Positions 1 through 8,009 of a stretch of DNA of 20,017 nt are shown one piece after another. The DNA comes from Kiritimatiellia bacterium (GTDB lineage Bacteria; Verrucomicrobiota; Kiritimatiellia; RFP12; UBA1067). The notes under the pieces were generated by a model. That model ran no database searches. It saw only the letters and a list, made by a program, of their open reading frames with translations, and had not been told where the DNA came from. The DNA is taken from positions 1 through 20,017 of the forward strand of contig CAAGNL010000468.1 of assembly GCA_900771305.1 (NCBI GenBank), in the 5' to 3' direction. Each line of letters begins with the position of its first letter. The first letter of the stretch is position 1. A program made the position numbers and the translations under genes.

Positions 1-14
1 ACGAGAAAATGACA

Positions 15-39
15 GAAAAATGACATCTTGTCATTTTTC
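15..39. repeat. Perfect 11-bp inverted repeat
   Basis: GAAAAATGACA (15-25) and TGTCATTTTTC (29-39) are exact reverse complements around a 3-base loop. A near copy of the left arm, GAAAATGACA, lies directly before it at 5-14, giving two tandem half-sites plus one inverted half-site. It could be a regulator binding site or the hairpin of a terminator; the T-run inside the right arm fits a terminator read rightward. Function is not established. Confidence 0.6.
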
Positions 40-48
40 GGGGGTGCG

Positions 49-93
49 CATAGTTCTCAATGGTCACGCCGAATGTGACCATTGAGAACTATG
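49..93. repeat. Perfect 19-bp inverted repeat, 7-base loop
   Basis: CATAGTTCTCAATGGTCAC (49-67) pairs without mismatch with GTGACCATTGAGAACTATG (75-93), leaving loop 68-74. In RNA the stem could extend outward by a further G-U, C-G and G-U pair. There is no T-run after it, so it is not a textbook intrinsic terminator. It could be a short palindromic mobile element, a folded untranslated region or an operator. Confidence 0.7.
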
Positions 94-257
94 TGTACAA
101 TATGGGAAAAAAGATAAAGTTAGGAAACACACTTAGAACACAACAAAAACTGACTTTCAATAAGACATATAAACCATCGCAATTAAACCCCCATGGATGC
201 AATGAAAGCCGTTAAACAGGAAGACTTTGACGAGCCAATACCCGAACGTCACCATTA

Positions 258-266
258 TGCTATACT
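258..266 (+). promoter_or_regulatory. Extended -10 promoter element, possibly leaderless
   Basis: TGCTATACT (TG at 258-259, TATACT at 261-266) is an extended -10 hexamer. Only six bases separate it from the ATG at 273, so transcription would begin at or beside the start codon. No Shine-Dalgarno sequence lies between them and there is no good -35 at normal spacing. The identical nine bases precede nagA in this window. A leaderless mRNA is the natural reading but is inferred. Confidence 0.45.
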
Positions 267-272
267 ACCACC

Positions 273-3200
273 ATGAGGCTGGCATTTCCATTCGGACTTC
301 TGTTCATCGGAAGCTTAACGGTTGCAGGAGCCCTTTCAACGAACACCTTGCCGCGTCTTCAGGAGGAGGTGCTGCGTTTCGATCCCGTCGCCGCACGACT
401 GGCCGTCGATGATCTTGCGCAAGACCCGTCGTACGACGCTCCCAGACACCGCGCCGCCGTGGAAGCGCTGGCCGCGAAGAGGACTTGGGTGCTCGACCAT
501 CTCAATCCCACCAACGAAGAAGGTCGCGCCGAGGCCGTCGCCCTCGTCCAGCGGTTCCGTCGTGCCCTGCTCGCCAATCCCCGACTAGACTGCGACCGCA
601 TCCTCTGCGTGCGCCGCCGCCTTGAAAATCCCATCTGGCCAAAGGCCGAGAAGCCCGGCGGTTCCGACTATCCCTACACCAAGCGCGGACTTTCCCGCAA
701 ACTGGGGCTGCTCGGCCTTAACGCCCACAACCACATGGACCTCAACCGCACCGGCTTCACGAACGACATCGCCGTGATCTCCGATCTGCGCGGCACCCCC
801 TCCTTCACCTCCCTTTACCAACCCAGGGACACGTCGATCGTCCGCGACCTCGACCTCGACTTCGACGCCTCGCGCATCCTCTTCACCTCCTACCGCGGCA
901 CCAACAACCTCCTCGGCGTCTATGAAATCAAGGTTGAGGGGGGTGAGAAAATTTCAGTGGACAGGACCCAATCTCCCGTCCTCGTCTCACCCGCCAAACA
1001 CCTCGACGTCCAGTGGTGGGACGCCTGCTACCTGCCGAATCGCGACCAGATTGTCCTCCTCGGCACGGGCGCCTATCAGTTCCTCCCCTGCGAGGACGGG
1101 AACTTCCCCATGTGCGTGCTCTACCGTATGGACCGCAAGACAGGCGAAACCATCCAGCTCACCTTTGAGCAGGACTCCGACTACACCCCCACCGTCCTCA
1201 ATGACGGACGCGTCTGCTACACCCGCTGGGAGTACTCCGATCTCCAGCACTATTTCTCGCGCGAACTCATGACGATGAATCCCGACGGCGTCGGACAGCT
1301 CGCGCTCTACGGCAGCGGTTCCTACTTCCCCACCTTCTTCTGCGGCACGCGTTCCATCCCCGGCGATCCACACCGCCTCGTGATGATGGCCGGTGGTCAC
1401 CACGGTCGCGCCGAACATGGCCGCATGCTCCTGCTCGATCCCACGCTCGCACGGAAATATCCCGTCATCTACGATCCGCCAGACCGCACGTGGGGGCCAC
1501 CTCTCCACACCTTCCGCCTCCCCACGCAGACACTTCCCGCCAACCAGACCGGCTTCATCCACGAATTTCCCGGCCGCGGCAAGCCCGTCGAGGGCGACAT
1601 CGCCGACCTGCAGGTGGACAATCAGTTCGCCCGCGGCAAACCCTACTTCGCCCATCCCTGGCCGCTTGGCGGAAACTATTTCCTCGCGAGCGCCAAGACA
1701 AGCGAGGAAGGTCGTTTCGGCATCTACCTTGTCGACACCTTCGACAACATGGTCCTCATCGCCGAGGCGGACGACGGCACCCTCTTCGAGCCGATTCTCC
1801 TGGCCCCCCGCACGCGTCCCCCCGTCATCCCCGACCGCCGCGTCAAGGGTGCGCGCACCTGTACGGTCCACATCGCCGACATCTACGAAGGTCCCGGCCT
1901 CGCCGGCGTGCCGCGCGGCACGGTCAAGAAGCTCCGCGTCTTCGCCTACCACTTCTGCTACCATCGCACGGGCGGACACGTCTCCATGGGCCTCGACCGC
2001 GCCGAGGCCGGCTGGGATGTGAAACGCGTGCTCGGCACGGTCGACGTCGAATCCGATGGGTCCGTCTGCTTCGAGATGCCGGCAAACACGCCCGTCTCAT
2101 TCCAGCCCCTGGACGCCGACGGCGCCGCCGTCCAACTGATGCGCTCGTGGACCGTCGGCATGCCGGGCGAGCGCGTCTCCTGCACAGGCTGCCACGAGGA
2201 CAACCGCACGTCCGTCGCCACGGGCCGCCGCCTCGCCGACAAGCGCCCCATTCAGAAGCTCATCCCCCCCGACGCCGACGGCCCGCGGCCCTGGGGATTC
2301 GCCACTGAACTCCATCCACACCTTGTCGCCTCCTGTGCCTCCTGCCACCAGTCTTCTTCCAACCTTCAACATTCAACCTTCAACCTGTCCACTCCGGAAT
2401 CCGCCTACCGCTTCCTGCACCCCTACATCCGCCGCGGCGGCGCCGAGTCGGAACTCCAGATCCTCAATCCGCTCGAATTCCACGCCTCGACATCTCCACT
2501 CGTGCAGATGCTGCGAAAGGGCCATCACGGCGCCCGACTCTCCGAGACCGGCTGGCGGCAGCTCTTCACCTGGATCGACCTCAACGCCCCCTTCCGCGGC
2601 AAGTGGGGACCGACGGCCTTCAAGACCGACAGCTTCATCGTCGGCTGTACAAACCAGGTGGACCGCCGTAAATCCCTCAATCTCGAATACGCCTCCGTCG
2701 ACGACGACCCCGAGGCCGACTACGACCACTACGCCGCCCTCGTCGCTTCCCGCGGTCCACTCCCCAAAGTCCCCCCAACTCCCGAATCAAACAATTCCTC
2801 AAGCACACAATCTCCCAATTCCACAATTCCCCACTGGCCCCTCTCCCCTCTCGAAGCCGCAGACGCCCAGCTCGGCGCCATCCACGAAATCGCCCCCGTC
2901 ACCACCCGTACGCTCATTCTCGACGCCGGAACCCACATGACCTTCCGCCGCATTCCCGCCGGGACCTTCGTGATGGGATCGACGAATGGATGCCCGGACG
3001 AAGCACCACGCATCGTCACCATCGAGCGCCCCTTCTGGCTCTCGGAGATGGAGGTGGACAACGCGCAGTACCACGCCTTCGACCCCTCCCACGACTCGCG
3101 TTCGCAGGACCAATACGGCTTCGACCAGGTCATGCCGGGACACGTGGGCAACCACCGCCGCCAGCCCGTCGTGCGCGTCTCGCGCAACGCGGCGGATGCC

Positions 3201-3692
3201 TTCTGTGCCTGGCTCTCGGAGACCTGCGGCGTGAAAGCCTCCCTCCCCTCCGAGGAGCAGTGGGAATGGGCGGCGCGCGCGGGAACGAATACGCCCTTCC
3301 CCTGGGGCGGACTCGACGACGACTTCTCGAAGTTCGCCAACCTCGCCGACCGCACCGCACGCTTCATCTATTCGACCTGGGATGCCGCCGCCTGTATCCA
3401 GACGCGTCGTCCCTACCCGCCCGAGCTCAACTATCCCCTCCACGAGGAACGCTTCGTCGATGACTGGTTTTCGCTTAATTTCGTCGGCCGCGCGAACTGC
3501 AACCGCTGGGGGCTCTACGACATGCACGGCAACGCAGCCGAATGGACAAAGACAACGCACGGCGGCAAAGCCGTCGTGCGTGGAGGATCCTTCGCCTCGC
3601 GTCCCCGCGACGCCACGAGCTCCTTCAAGCTCCACTACCTTCCCTGGCAGAAGGTCTTCGACGTCGGGTTCCGCGTACTGCTGGAGGAATAG
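273..3692 (+). CDS. Secreted diheme protein: HzsA-like region fused to SUMF1/FGE-like domain
   Basis: A 1139-residue exported protein. Residues 1-22 form a signal peptide (MR, then a hydrophobic stretch ending near AGA). About 165-700 resembles the middle region of hydrazine synthase alpha-like proteins: probable beta-propeller repeats, then two heme motifs, CTGCH at 637-641 and CASCH at 688-692. A low-complexity Ser/Pro/Asn linker (about 834-857) leads to a formylglycine-generating-enzyme-like domain (about 887-1139) with PAGTFVMGS, LPSEEQWEWAARAG, GLYDMHGNAAEWT, VVRGGSF and VGFRV. The cysteine pair of true FGE near the C terminus is absent (RPRDATSSFKLHYLP instead), so sulfatase activation is unlikely. 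The start has no Shine-Dalgarno and follows a -10 directly. It ends four bases from the convergent oxidoreductase gene. Similarity to hydrazine synthase is structural and is not evidence of anammox. The real reaction is unknown; a periplasmic redox or binding role is inferred. Confidence 0.85.
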   Translation: MRLAFPFGLLFIGSLTVAGALSTNTLPRLQEEVLRFDPVAARLAVDDLAQDPSYDAPRHRAAVEALAAKRTWVLDHLNPTNEEGRAEAVALVQRFRRALLANPRLDCDRILCVRRRLENPIWPKAEKPGGSDYPYTKRGLSRKLGLLGLNAHNHMDLNRTGFTNDIAVISDLRGTPSFTSLYQPRDTSIVRDLDLDFDASRILFTSYRGTNNLLGVYEIKVEGGEKISVDRTQSPVLVSPAKHLDVQWWDACYLPNRDQIVLLGTGAYQFLPCEDGNFPMCVLYRMDRKTGETIQLTFEQDSDYTPTVLNDGRVCYTRWEYSDLQHYFSRELMTMNPDGVGQLALYGSGSYFPTFFCGTRSIPGDPHRLVMMAGGHHGRAEHGRMLLLDPTLARKYPVIYDPPDRTWGPPLHTFRLPTQTLPANQTGFIHEFPGRGKPVEGDIADLQVDNQFARGKPYFAHPWPLGGNYFLASAKTSEEGRFGIYLVDTFDNMVLIAEADDGTLFEPILLAPRTRPPVIPDRRVKGARTCTVHIADIYEGPGLAGVPRGTVKKLRVFAYHFCYHRTGGHVSMGLDRAEAGWDVKRVLGTVDVESDGSVCFEMPANTPVSFQPLDADGAAVQLMRSWTVGMPGERVSCTGCHEDNRTSVATGRRLADKRPIQKLIPPDADGPRPWGFATELHPHLVASCASCHQSSSNLQHSTFNLSTPESAYRFLHPYIRRGGAESELQILNPLEFHASTSPLVQMLRKGHHGARLSETGWRQLFTWIDLNAPFRGKWGPTAFKTDSFIVGCTNQVDRRKSLNLEYASVDDDPEADYDHYAALVASRGPLPKVPPTPESNNSSSTQSPNSTIPHWPLSPLEAADAQLGAIHEIAPVTTRTLILDAGTHMTFRRIPAGTFVMGSTNGCPDEAPRIVTIERPFWLSEMEVDNAQYHAFDPSHDSRSQDQYGFDQVMPGHVGNHRRQPVVRVSRNAADAFCAWLSETCGVKASLPSEEQWEWAARAGTNTPFPWGGLDDDFSKFANLADRTARFIYSTWDAAACIQTRRPYPPELNYPLHEERFVDDWFSLNFVGRANCNRWGLYDMHGNAAEWTKTTHGGKAVVRGGSFASRPRDATSSFKLHYLPWQKVFDVGFRVLLEE
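2361..2386. repeat. Simple TTCAAC-type repeat inside the first gene
   Basis: A 26-base run of tandem AACCTTC / AACATTC-like units reads in frame as roughly residues 697-705 (NLQHSTFNL), directly after the second heme motif. Its composition is unlike the surrounding GC-rich codons. Such runs normally sit between genes, so this may be an in-frame insertion or a natural low-complexity spacer. Confidence 0.5.
2776..2840. repeat. AT-rich CAATTCC-type low-complexity linker
   Basis: A stretch of degenerate CAATTCC / CCCAATTCC / CACAATTCC units encodes a Ser/Asn/Pro linker at about residues 835-856, between the heme region and the FGE-like domain. Base composition drops well below that of the flanking coding sequence. 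It could be a repeat that expanded into the domain junction. Confidence 0.45.
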
Positions 3693-3696
3693 CCGC

Positions 3697-5073
3697 TCAG
3701 GCCTTCTTCTCGGGAGCCGCGGGACGCGGCGGGACCTTGAAGTCCTCGGGCTTGAAGTAGTGCGTCTTGCGCGAATCGGCGGAGACGTTCGCCGCGAGCA
3801 CCGCGACAGCGCTCTCGTACGCAAGCTCGGCCGGGCAGTTGAGCTTCTCGCCATGGCGACACGCCGCGAAGAAGTTCTCGAGGTGCGGCATGTGCGCGGG
3901 CTTGTTCAGCTCAATCGGCAACGGATTGCCGTTCGCAAGCGCGGAGATGCGGGTGTCGACCTCCACGTTCTTCGAGACTTCCTTCTTGATCTTGTCGTCG
4001 GCGCCAGGAAGAATCCAACCCCTGTCGACGAAGGCCTGCCATTCCTGGTCGGTCCAACCACCGCCGCGGAGCTCGCGCTGAACGGTGTTGCCGCGCGCGG
4101 AGATCTCGGCGATCGTGAGCGACGCGTGCGTGCCCATGAACTGCTCGTAGAAGCCGCCGCGGGCGTTGGAGGAGATCACCTGGTAGTAGGCCTCGTTCTT
4201 GGTACCGTCCGGCATCTGGAACTCATAGAGGCACATCACGCGGTCGTAGGCCTGGCGGCGCGGCGAGAACGCATCCTTGCCGCCGATCGCCGTCACGGAG
4301 CTCGGAGGCACGCCCCAGGCCCAGATGAAGAGGTCGATCTGGTGCGAGCCGAGGTCCACCATCGAACCGCCGCCGTACTTGTAGAACCAGCGCCAGTTGT
4401 GGAACTGCTCGGGGTTCGTGTAGCCGTACTTGTCGAGTACGGACTGCTTCGGCGGCTTCTTGTAGGTGAAGAACGGTGCGAGGGAGCGGTTCCACTGCGC
4501 ATAGGCGGTCGTGATGCGACCGAGCATGTTGGGGACAACCGTCTCGAAACAGTGGCGGTAGCGCGGATTCGACCGGCGCTGGTGGCCGATCTGGAGCAAC
4601 TTGCCCGTCTCCTGTTGCACGCGGCACATCTCGGCCGCGAGCTCGAGGCGATTGGACATCTCCTTCTCGCAGTAGACGTGCTTGCCGGCGCGAAGGCAGG
4701 CACTCGTGTGTTCGCAGTGCATCCAGTCCGGTGTCGCCACAACGACCGCGTCGATGTTCTTATCTTCCTTTTCGAGCATCTCGCGGTAGTCCTCGTACGT
4801 CTTCACGTCGTGGCCGTAGCCCTTGAAGAAGGCCTTCGCGCGCTGCTGCTCGAACTTCCAGATGTCGCAGACGGCACGGACGCGCACGCCAGGGATACGC
4901 ACGAGCGAAGCGGAGAGCACCTTGCCCTCGGCGCCGAAACCGATCAGCGCCACGTTGATCGTGTCGTCCTTGGGGCCAATCGTGATTTCGTCGGCATGCA
5001 GAATATTGAAGCTCGGCAGGAACGTGGACGCCACGGCGGCGCCCTTCATGAAGTTACGGCGATTGAGTTCCAT
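3697..5073 (-). CDS. Tat-exported Gfo/Idh/MocA-family oxidoreductase
   Basis: A 458-residue NAD(P)-dependent sugar or inositol dehydrogenase-like protein. The start at 5073 is chosen over an in-frame ATG at 5133 because a good Shine-Dalgarno (AAGGAAG) sits just before it and a twin-arginine signal (NRRNFMKG, residues 4-11) then begins the protein. The Rossmann motif VALIGFGAEGK is at 41-51. The family lysine is in HVYCEKEMSN (K137), with E where most members have P. GGGSMVDLGSHQIDLF carries the usual substrate-site histidine. The Tat signal suggests the folded protein with its bound cofactor is exported, as in PVC-group paralogues. A promoter lies directly upstream, so it is transcribed apart from the ETF genes. 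Substrate is not deducible; oxidation or epimerisation of a glycoside is inferred. Confidence 0.9.
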   Translation of the reverse strand: MELNRRNFMKGAAVASTFLPSFNILHADEITIGPKDDTINVALIGFGAEGKVLSASLVRIPGVRVRAVCDIWKFEQQRAKAFFKGYGHDVKTYEDYREMLEKEDKNIDAVVVATPDWMHCEHTSACLRAGKHVYCEKEMSNRLELAAEMCRVQQETGKLLQIGHQRRSNPRYRHCFETVVPNMLGRITTAYAQWNRSLAPFFTYKKPPKQSVLDKYGYTNPEQFHNWRWFYKYGGGSMVDLGSHQIDLFIWAWGVPPSSVTAIGGKDAFSPRRQAYDRVMCLYEFQMPDGTKNEAYYQVISSNARGGFYEQFMGTHASLTIAEISARGNTVQRELRGGGWTDQEWQAFVDRGWILPGADDKIKKEVSKNVEVDTRISALANGNPLPIELNKPAHMPHLENFFAACRHGEKLNCPAELAYESAVAVLAANVSADSRKTHYFKPEDFKVPPRPAAPEKKA

Positions 5074-5104
5074 CGTTCTTCCTTGTTGGTGGGAAATTTT
5101 CGTC

Positions 5105-5133
5105 ATTATATCAAAGACATACGGGTCTGACAA
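5105..5133 (-). promoter_or_regulatory. Sigma-70-type promoter for the Gfo/Idh/MocA gene
   Basis: On the minus strand, TTGTCA (5133-5128) and TATAAT (5110-5105) are separated by exactly 17 bases. Transcription would start near 5098, giving a leader of about 25 bases that contains the AAGGAAG ribosome-binding site before the ATG at 5073. It lies in the 72-base gap after the ETF:quinone oxidoreductase gene, so the oxidoreductase can be expressed independently. Confidence 0.8.
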
Positions 5134-5145
5134 TTCACCGCCACA

Positions 5146-6768
5146 TCACATGCGCGTATAGCGGGGGCCGTCGCCGCCCTGCGGGAACGTCCACTCGACG
5201 TTTCCGTAGGGACACTTGATGCGGCAGGTCTTGCAGTGGAGACAGTTGGAGAAGTCGATCTGAAGCCTCCCACCCTCCGCCTCGTCGCGGCGATAGACCT
5301 CGGCGGGACAGAACCGCGTGCACGGCGAACCGAATTTCACCTCGCATTCAGCGCACTTTGCGGCATCCTTGATCTTGAGATGGCAAGTCTGGTCCTCTTC
5401 GTGGATCGTCCCGGACATGAAGACGTCCGTGAGACGGTCCGGCTGGCACGGCGAGGACTCGACATCGTCCGCGAGCTCCCGCGCAAGCTTCGCACGATCG
5501 AGTGGACGCAACGTCGTCGCATCCCCCTCGTCGCAGCCTGGCACGCGGAAATTCGGGAATTTCCCGTACGTCATCCACGCGAGACCGGCGGCCATCACGC
5601 CATACGGCATGCCGAAGGAGAACGACGCACGGACATTGCGCACGCGCTCCATCTCCTTCCACCCGGAAGTCGCCTGGAGCCTTCTGAGATAATCTTCGCC
5701 AATCTCCGCGTCTCCGCGTCTCTGCGTGCGACCTTCCAGGATCGCCTCCGCTGCGGCAATGCCACTTTGGAGTGCGATGTGCACGCCCTTGATGCGCAAC
5801 GAGTCCAGCAACCCAGCACCGTCGCCGACGATCAGACAGCCAGGAGCATACGACTTCGGCACAGCGAAGAATCCGCCCTCAGGGATGACCTTCGCGCCAT
5901 AGGCCACGGTCTTGCCACCCTTGATGTGCGGCGCAACCGCACTTGACGCTTTGAACCGACGGAACAGGCGGAACGGATCGATCTCCGCCCGCGCGTAGTC
6001 GAGTCCGTAGGCATAGCCCACCATCACCTGCGTTTCGGAGACATGGTAGACGAAGCCACCGCTGTAGGTGTTGAAATCTGCCGGCCAGCCAAAGGTGTGC
6101 ATCACCTCACCGGCGATCTGCGTGCCCGCGGGGACCTCGATCAGCTCTTTGATGCCGATCGCATAGGTCTGTGGACGCACACCCTGGAGTTTCTTCTCGG
6201 CGATGAGCTTCTCCGTAAGGATACCGCACCCCCCCTCGGCCAGGACCACGACCTTCGCGCGGATCTCCTCGGAGGCCAGATAGTTGGACTTCTTCCGTCC
6301 ATCCTTGTCGAGGCCCTTCTCGCCCGTACGCGCACCGACGATCCGTCCATTCTCCTCAACGAGGGAAGTCACCGCATAGCCCGTGTAGACCTCCGCGCCT
6401 TCCTTCTGCGCGATCTGGCAGAGCCAGGAGGTCACCTTCGTGAGCGAAACGACGGGATAGCCCTTGGAGCTCATCATCGGCGGCACCCATGGAATCGGCA
6501 GCGAGAGGCCCTTCGTGAAGTTGCAGCGGAAGGACTCCTTGCACACCTTCGCCTCGCAGGGCATCTGGGCGATTTCCTCATCCGTCAGCAGGGCCCTGAA
6601 TCCGCTCGGGTCGACGATGGCGCCGGAGAGCACGTGCGAACCAGGGGAACGGCCCTTGTCGAGTACAACGACACGAGGCTTGTTCCCCTTCGCCTTACGC
6701 AGCAGGGCGATGGCTGTCGCGAGTCCGGCCGGACCCGCCCCCACGATCAGGATATCTGTCTCAATCAT
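5146..6768 (-). CDS. ETF:quinone oxidoreductase, FixC-FixX fusion type
   Basis: A 540-residue flavoprotein that carries electrons between electron transfer flavoprotein and membrane quinone. The N terminus has the FAD-binding motif ILIVGAGPAGLATAIALL, followed by GSHVLSGAIVDP and a second FAD motif, LIVGDGAGLLDSLRIKGVH. The C-terminal ferredoxin-like part resembles FixX: C509, C512, C515 and C519 in CLHCKTCRIKCP, then NVEWTFPQGGDGPRY. Four more cysteines (C472, C475, C483, C487) precede it and could hold a second cluster. Its ATG overlaps the stop of the ETF alpha gene (ATGA, 6765-6768), so the two are translationally coupled. Around residues 347-356 a surface loop (TQRRGDAEI) is encoded by a short repeat, without breaking the frame. 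It is the last gene of the run. Confidence 0.93.
   Translation of the reverse strand: MIETDILIVGAGPAGLATAIALLRKAKGNKPRVVVLDKGRSPGSHVLSGAIVDPSGFRALLTDEEIAQMPCEAKVCKESFRCNFTKGLSLPIPWVPPMMSSKGYPVVSLTKVTSWLCQIAQKEGAEVYTGYAVTSLVEENGRIVGARTGEKGLDKDGRKKSNYLASEEIRAKVVVLAEGGCGILTEKLIAEKKLQGVRPQTYAIGIKELIEVPAGTQIAGEVMHTFGWPADFNTYSGGFVYHVSETQVMVGYAYGLDYARAEIDPFRLFRRFKASSAVAPHIKGGKTVAYGAKVIPEGGFFAVPKSYAPGCLIVGDGAGLLDSLRIKGVHIALQSGIAAAEAILEGRTQRRGDAEIGEDYLRRLQATSGWKEMERVRNVRASFSFGMPYGVMAAGLAWMTYGKFPNFRVPGCDEGDATTLRPLDRAKLARELADDVESSPCQPDRLTDVFMSGTIHEEDQTCHLKIKDAAKCAECEVKFGSPCTRFCPAEVYRRDEAEGGRLQIDFSNCLHCKTCRIKCPYGNVEWTFPQGGDGPRYTRM
5704..5730. repeat. GCAGAGACGCGGAGA-type repeat inside the FixC gene
   Basis: On the minus strand the bases read as tandem units of CGCAGAGACGCGGAGACGCG, encoding about residues 347-355 of the quinone oxidoreductase (TQRRGDAEI). 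From memory, repeats of this type are scattered between genes in some PVC-group genomes; I could not search for copies. It lies where a variable loop is expected, between the second FAD motif and the C-terminal part. Confidence 0.5.
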
Positions 6769-8009
6769 TTCTCAAGCTCCTTGATCAACGCGGGAAGAAT
6801 CTCGAAGAGGTCACCGACGATACCGAGGTCGGCGACACCGAAGATCGGCGCGTTGGGATCCGAGTTGACGGCGATGATCGTATCCGCGCCGCGGATGCCC
6901 TCCAGGTGCTGGATGGCGCCGGAGATGCCGAAGCAGAGGTACAGCTTCGGGGCCACGGTCTTGCCGGTCTGCCCGACCTGGCGGGAGACCTTGCACCAGC
7001 CCGCGTCGACACAGGCGCGGGAACAGGCGACCTCACCACCAAGCAGTTCGGCAAGGCGGAAGAGGAGCCTGAAATTCTCCTCCTTCTTGAGTCCGCGTCC
7101 GCCGGAAATCAAAATATCGTGTGCGGCGATGTCGATCGCATCCACGTCCTTCACCACCTGGACGAGCTTCGTCTGCGGCGCGATGAGCTTGAGCGCCTCC
7201 AGGAGCACCGTGCCCTTCCGCTTCGAATCGGACGGAGCCTTCTTGAAGACCTTCGGCCGCACCGTCGCCATCTGCGGACGGTGGTTCGGCGTCATGATAG
7301 TGGCCATGATGTTGCCGCCGAAGGCCGGACGCGTCTGATGAAGAAGCATCTGCAGCGCCCCCGTGTCCTTGTTCTTCGTCTCCTCGACCTTCAACATCGT
7401 GCAGTCGGCCGTGAGACCTGTGCGAACCTTGACGGCGACGCGCGCGAAGAATGCACGGCCGACGGCCGTCGCGCCGGCGAGGATGATCTCGGGCTTCCGC
7501 TTCTCGATGAGCTGGCTCACGGCATCCACGTAGACGTTCGCCTCGTAGTCGGCGAGCGTCGGGTCGTCCACCTTGTAGACGACGTCCGCGCCCGCGGCGA
7601 TCAGCGACTGCTCGACGGCGGCGGGAAGGCCGCTTCCGAGCACAACCGCGCAGAGCTTCGCGCCGGAACCGCGCTGGGCCTTTAGCTCCAGTCCTTTGGA
7701 AAGCAGTTCATAGGCGACCTCCGCGACCTCGCCGTGGTTCTGTTCGGCGAAGACCCAGATATCCTTGAACTGATCGATGTCGGCCGTGCCGTAGATCTGC
7801 TGCCTGACCTCGCTGATCGCCTTGAAGGGGCATCCCTTCACGCAGGCGCTGCAGGCCTTGCAGGCGCTGGGATCGACTTCCGCGAGCTGACCGGGCTTGT
7901 TGACGCCGGGAGCGTCGACCATCTTCAGTGCTCCGAACCCGCAGCCCTTCACGCATTTGCCGCAACCCTTGCAGAGCTTGGGGTCGATGAAAATCGGTGC
8001 GTCCGCCAT
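6765..8009 (-). CDS. etfA: ETF alpha subunit with N-terminal 2[4Fe-4S] ferredoxin domain
   Basis: A 414-residue ETF alpha subunit. Residues 1-70 are a ferredoxin domain with two clusters: C13, C16, C19, C23 and C50, C53, C56, C60 (CKACSACVKGCP). The ETF alpha body follows, and the canonical FAD site is intact at the C terminus: GQTGKTVAPKLYLCFG from 346, SGAIQH about 363-368, NSDPNAPIF and GIVGDLFEILP. The ATG at 8009 overlaps the TGA of the beta gene (TGATG); a GTG three bases earlier is possible. Ferredoxin-fused alpha subunits occur in electron-bifurcating ETFs of anaerobes such as Acetobacterium. Here the partner is a FixCX-type protein, so ferredoxin/NADH/quinone exchange is plausible but unproven. 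Confidence 0.93.
   Translation of the reverse strand: MADAPIFIDPKLCKGCGKCVKGCGFGALKMVDAPGVNKPGQLAEVDPSACKACSACVKGCPFKAISEVRQQIYGTADIDQFKDIWVFAEQNHGEVAEVAYELLSKGLELKAQRGSGAKLCAVVLGSGLPAAVEQSLIAAGADVVYKVDDPTLADYEANVYVDAVSQLIEKRKPEIILAGATAVGRAFFARVAVKVRTGLTADCTMLKVEETKNKDTGALQMLLHQTRPAFGGNIMATIMTPNHRPQMATVRPKVFKKAPSDSKRKGTVLLEALKLIAPQTKLVQVVKDVDAIDIAAHDILISGGRGLKKEENFRLLFRLAELLGGEVACSRACVDAGWCKVSRQVGQTGKTVAPKLYLCFGISGAIQHLEGIRGADTIIAVNSDPNAPIFGVADLGIVGDLFEILPALIKELEK

Larger units (their letters stand above)
1..272. other. Non-coding left-end region
   Basis: I see no convincing gene here. The stretch is clearly more AT-rich than the rest of the window, especially from about 94 to 200. It contains two perfect inverted repeats (15-39 and 49-93) and, at its right end, an extended -10 element touching the first start codon. 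The hairpins could end a transcript entering from the left, but neither is followed by a good T-run. A TATAAA at 168-173 has no partner -35. Confidence 0.6.

Noticed and set aside
168..173. TATAAA as a promoter -10 for the first gene
   Set aside because: No -35 at acceptable spacing; the extended -10 at 258-266 fits better.
987..1979. A 330-codon leftward open frame inside the first gene
   Set aside because: Antisense shadow of a strong coding frame with clear domain content.
273..2350. Hydrazine synthase and an anammox lifestyle
   Set aside because: Only the HzsA-like fold region and two heme motifs are shared; the other hydrazine synthase subunits and anammox genes are absent, and such domains are widespread in non-anammox bacteria.
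2930..3692. Functional formylglycine-generating enzyme activating sulfatases
   Set aside because: The cysteine pair needed by FGE is missing and no sulfatase gene is in the window.
3382..5130. A 582-codon rightward open frame opposite the Gfo/Idh/MocA gene
   Set aside because: It runs from the 3' end of the first gene across the oxidoreductase in antisense and has no domain signature.
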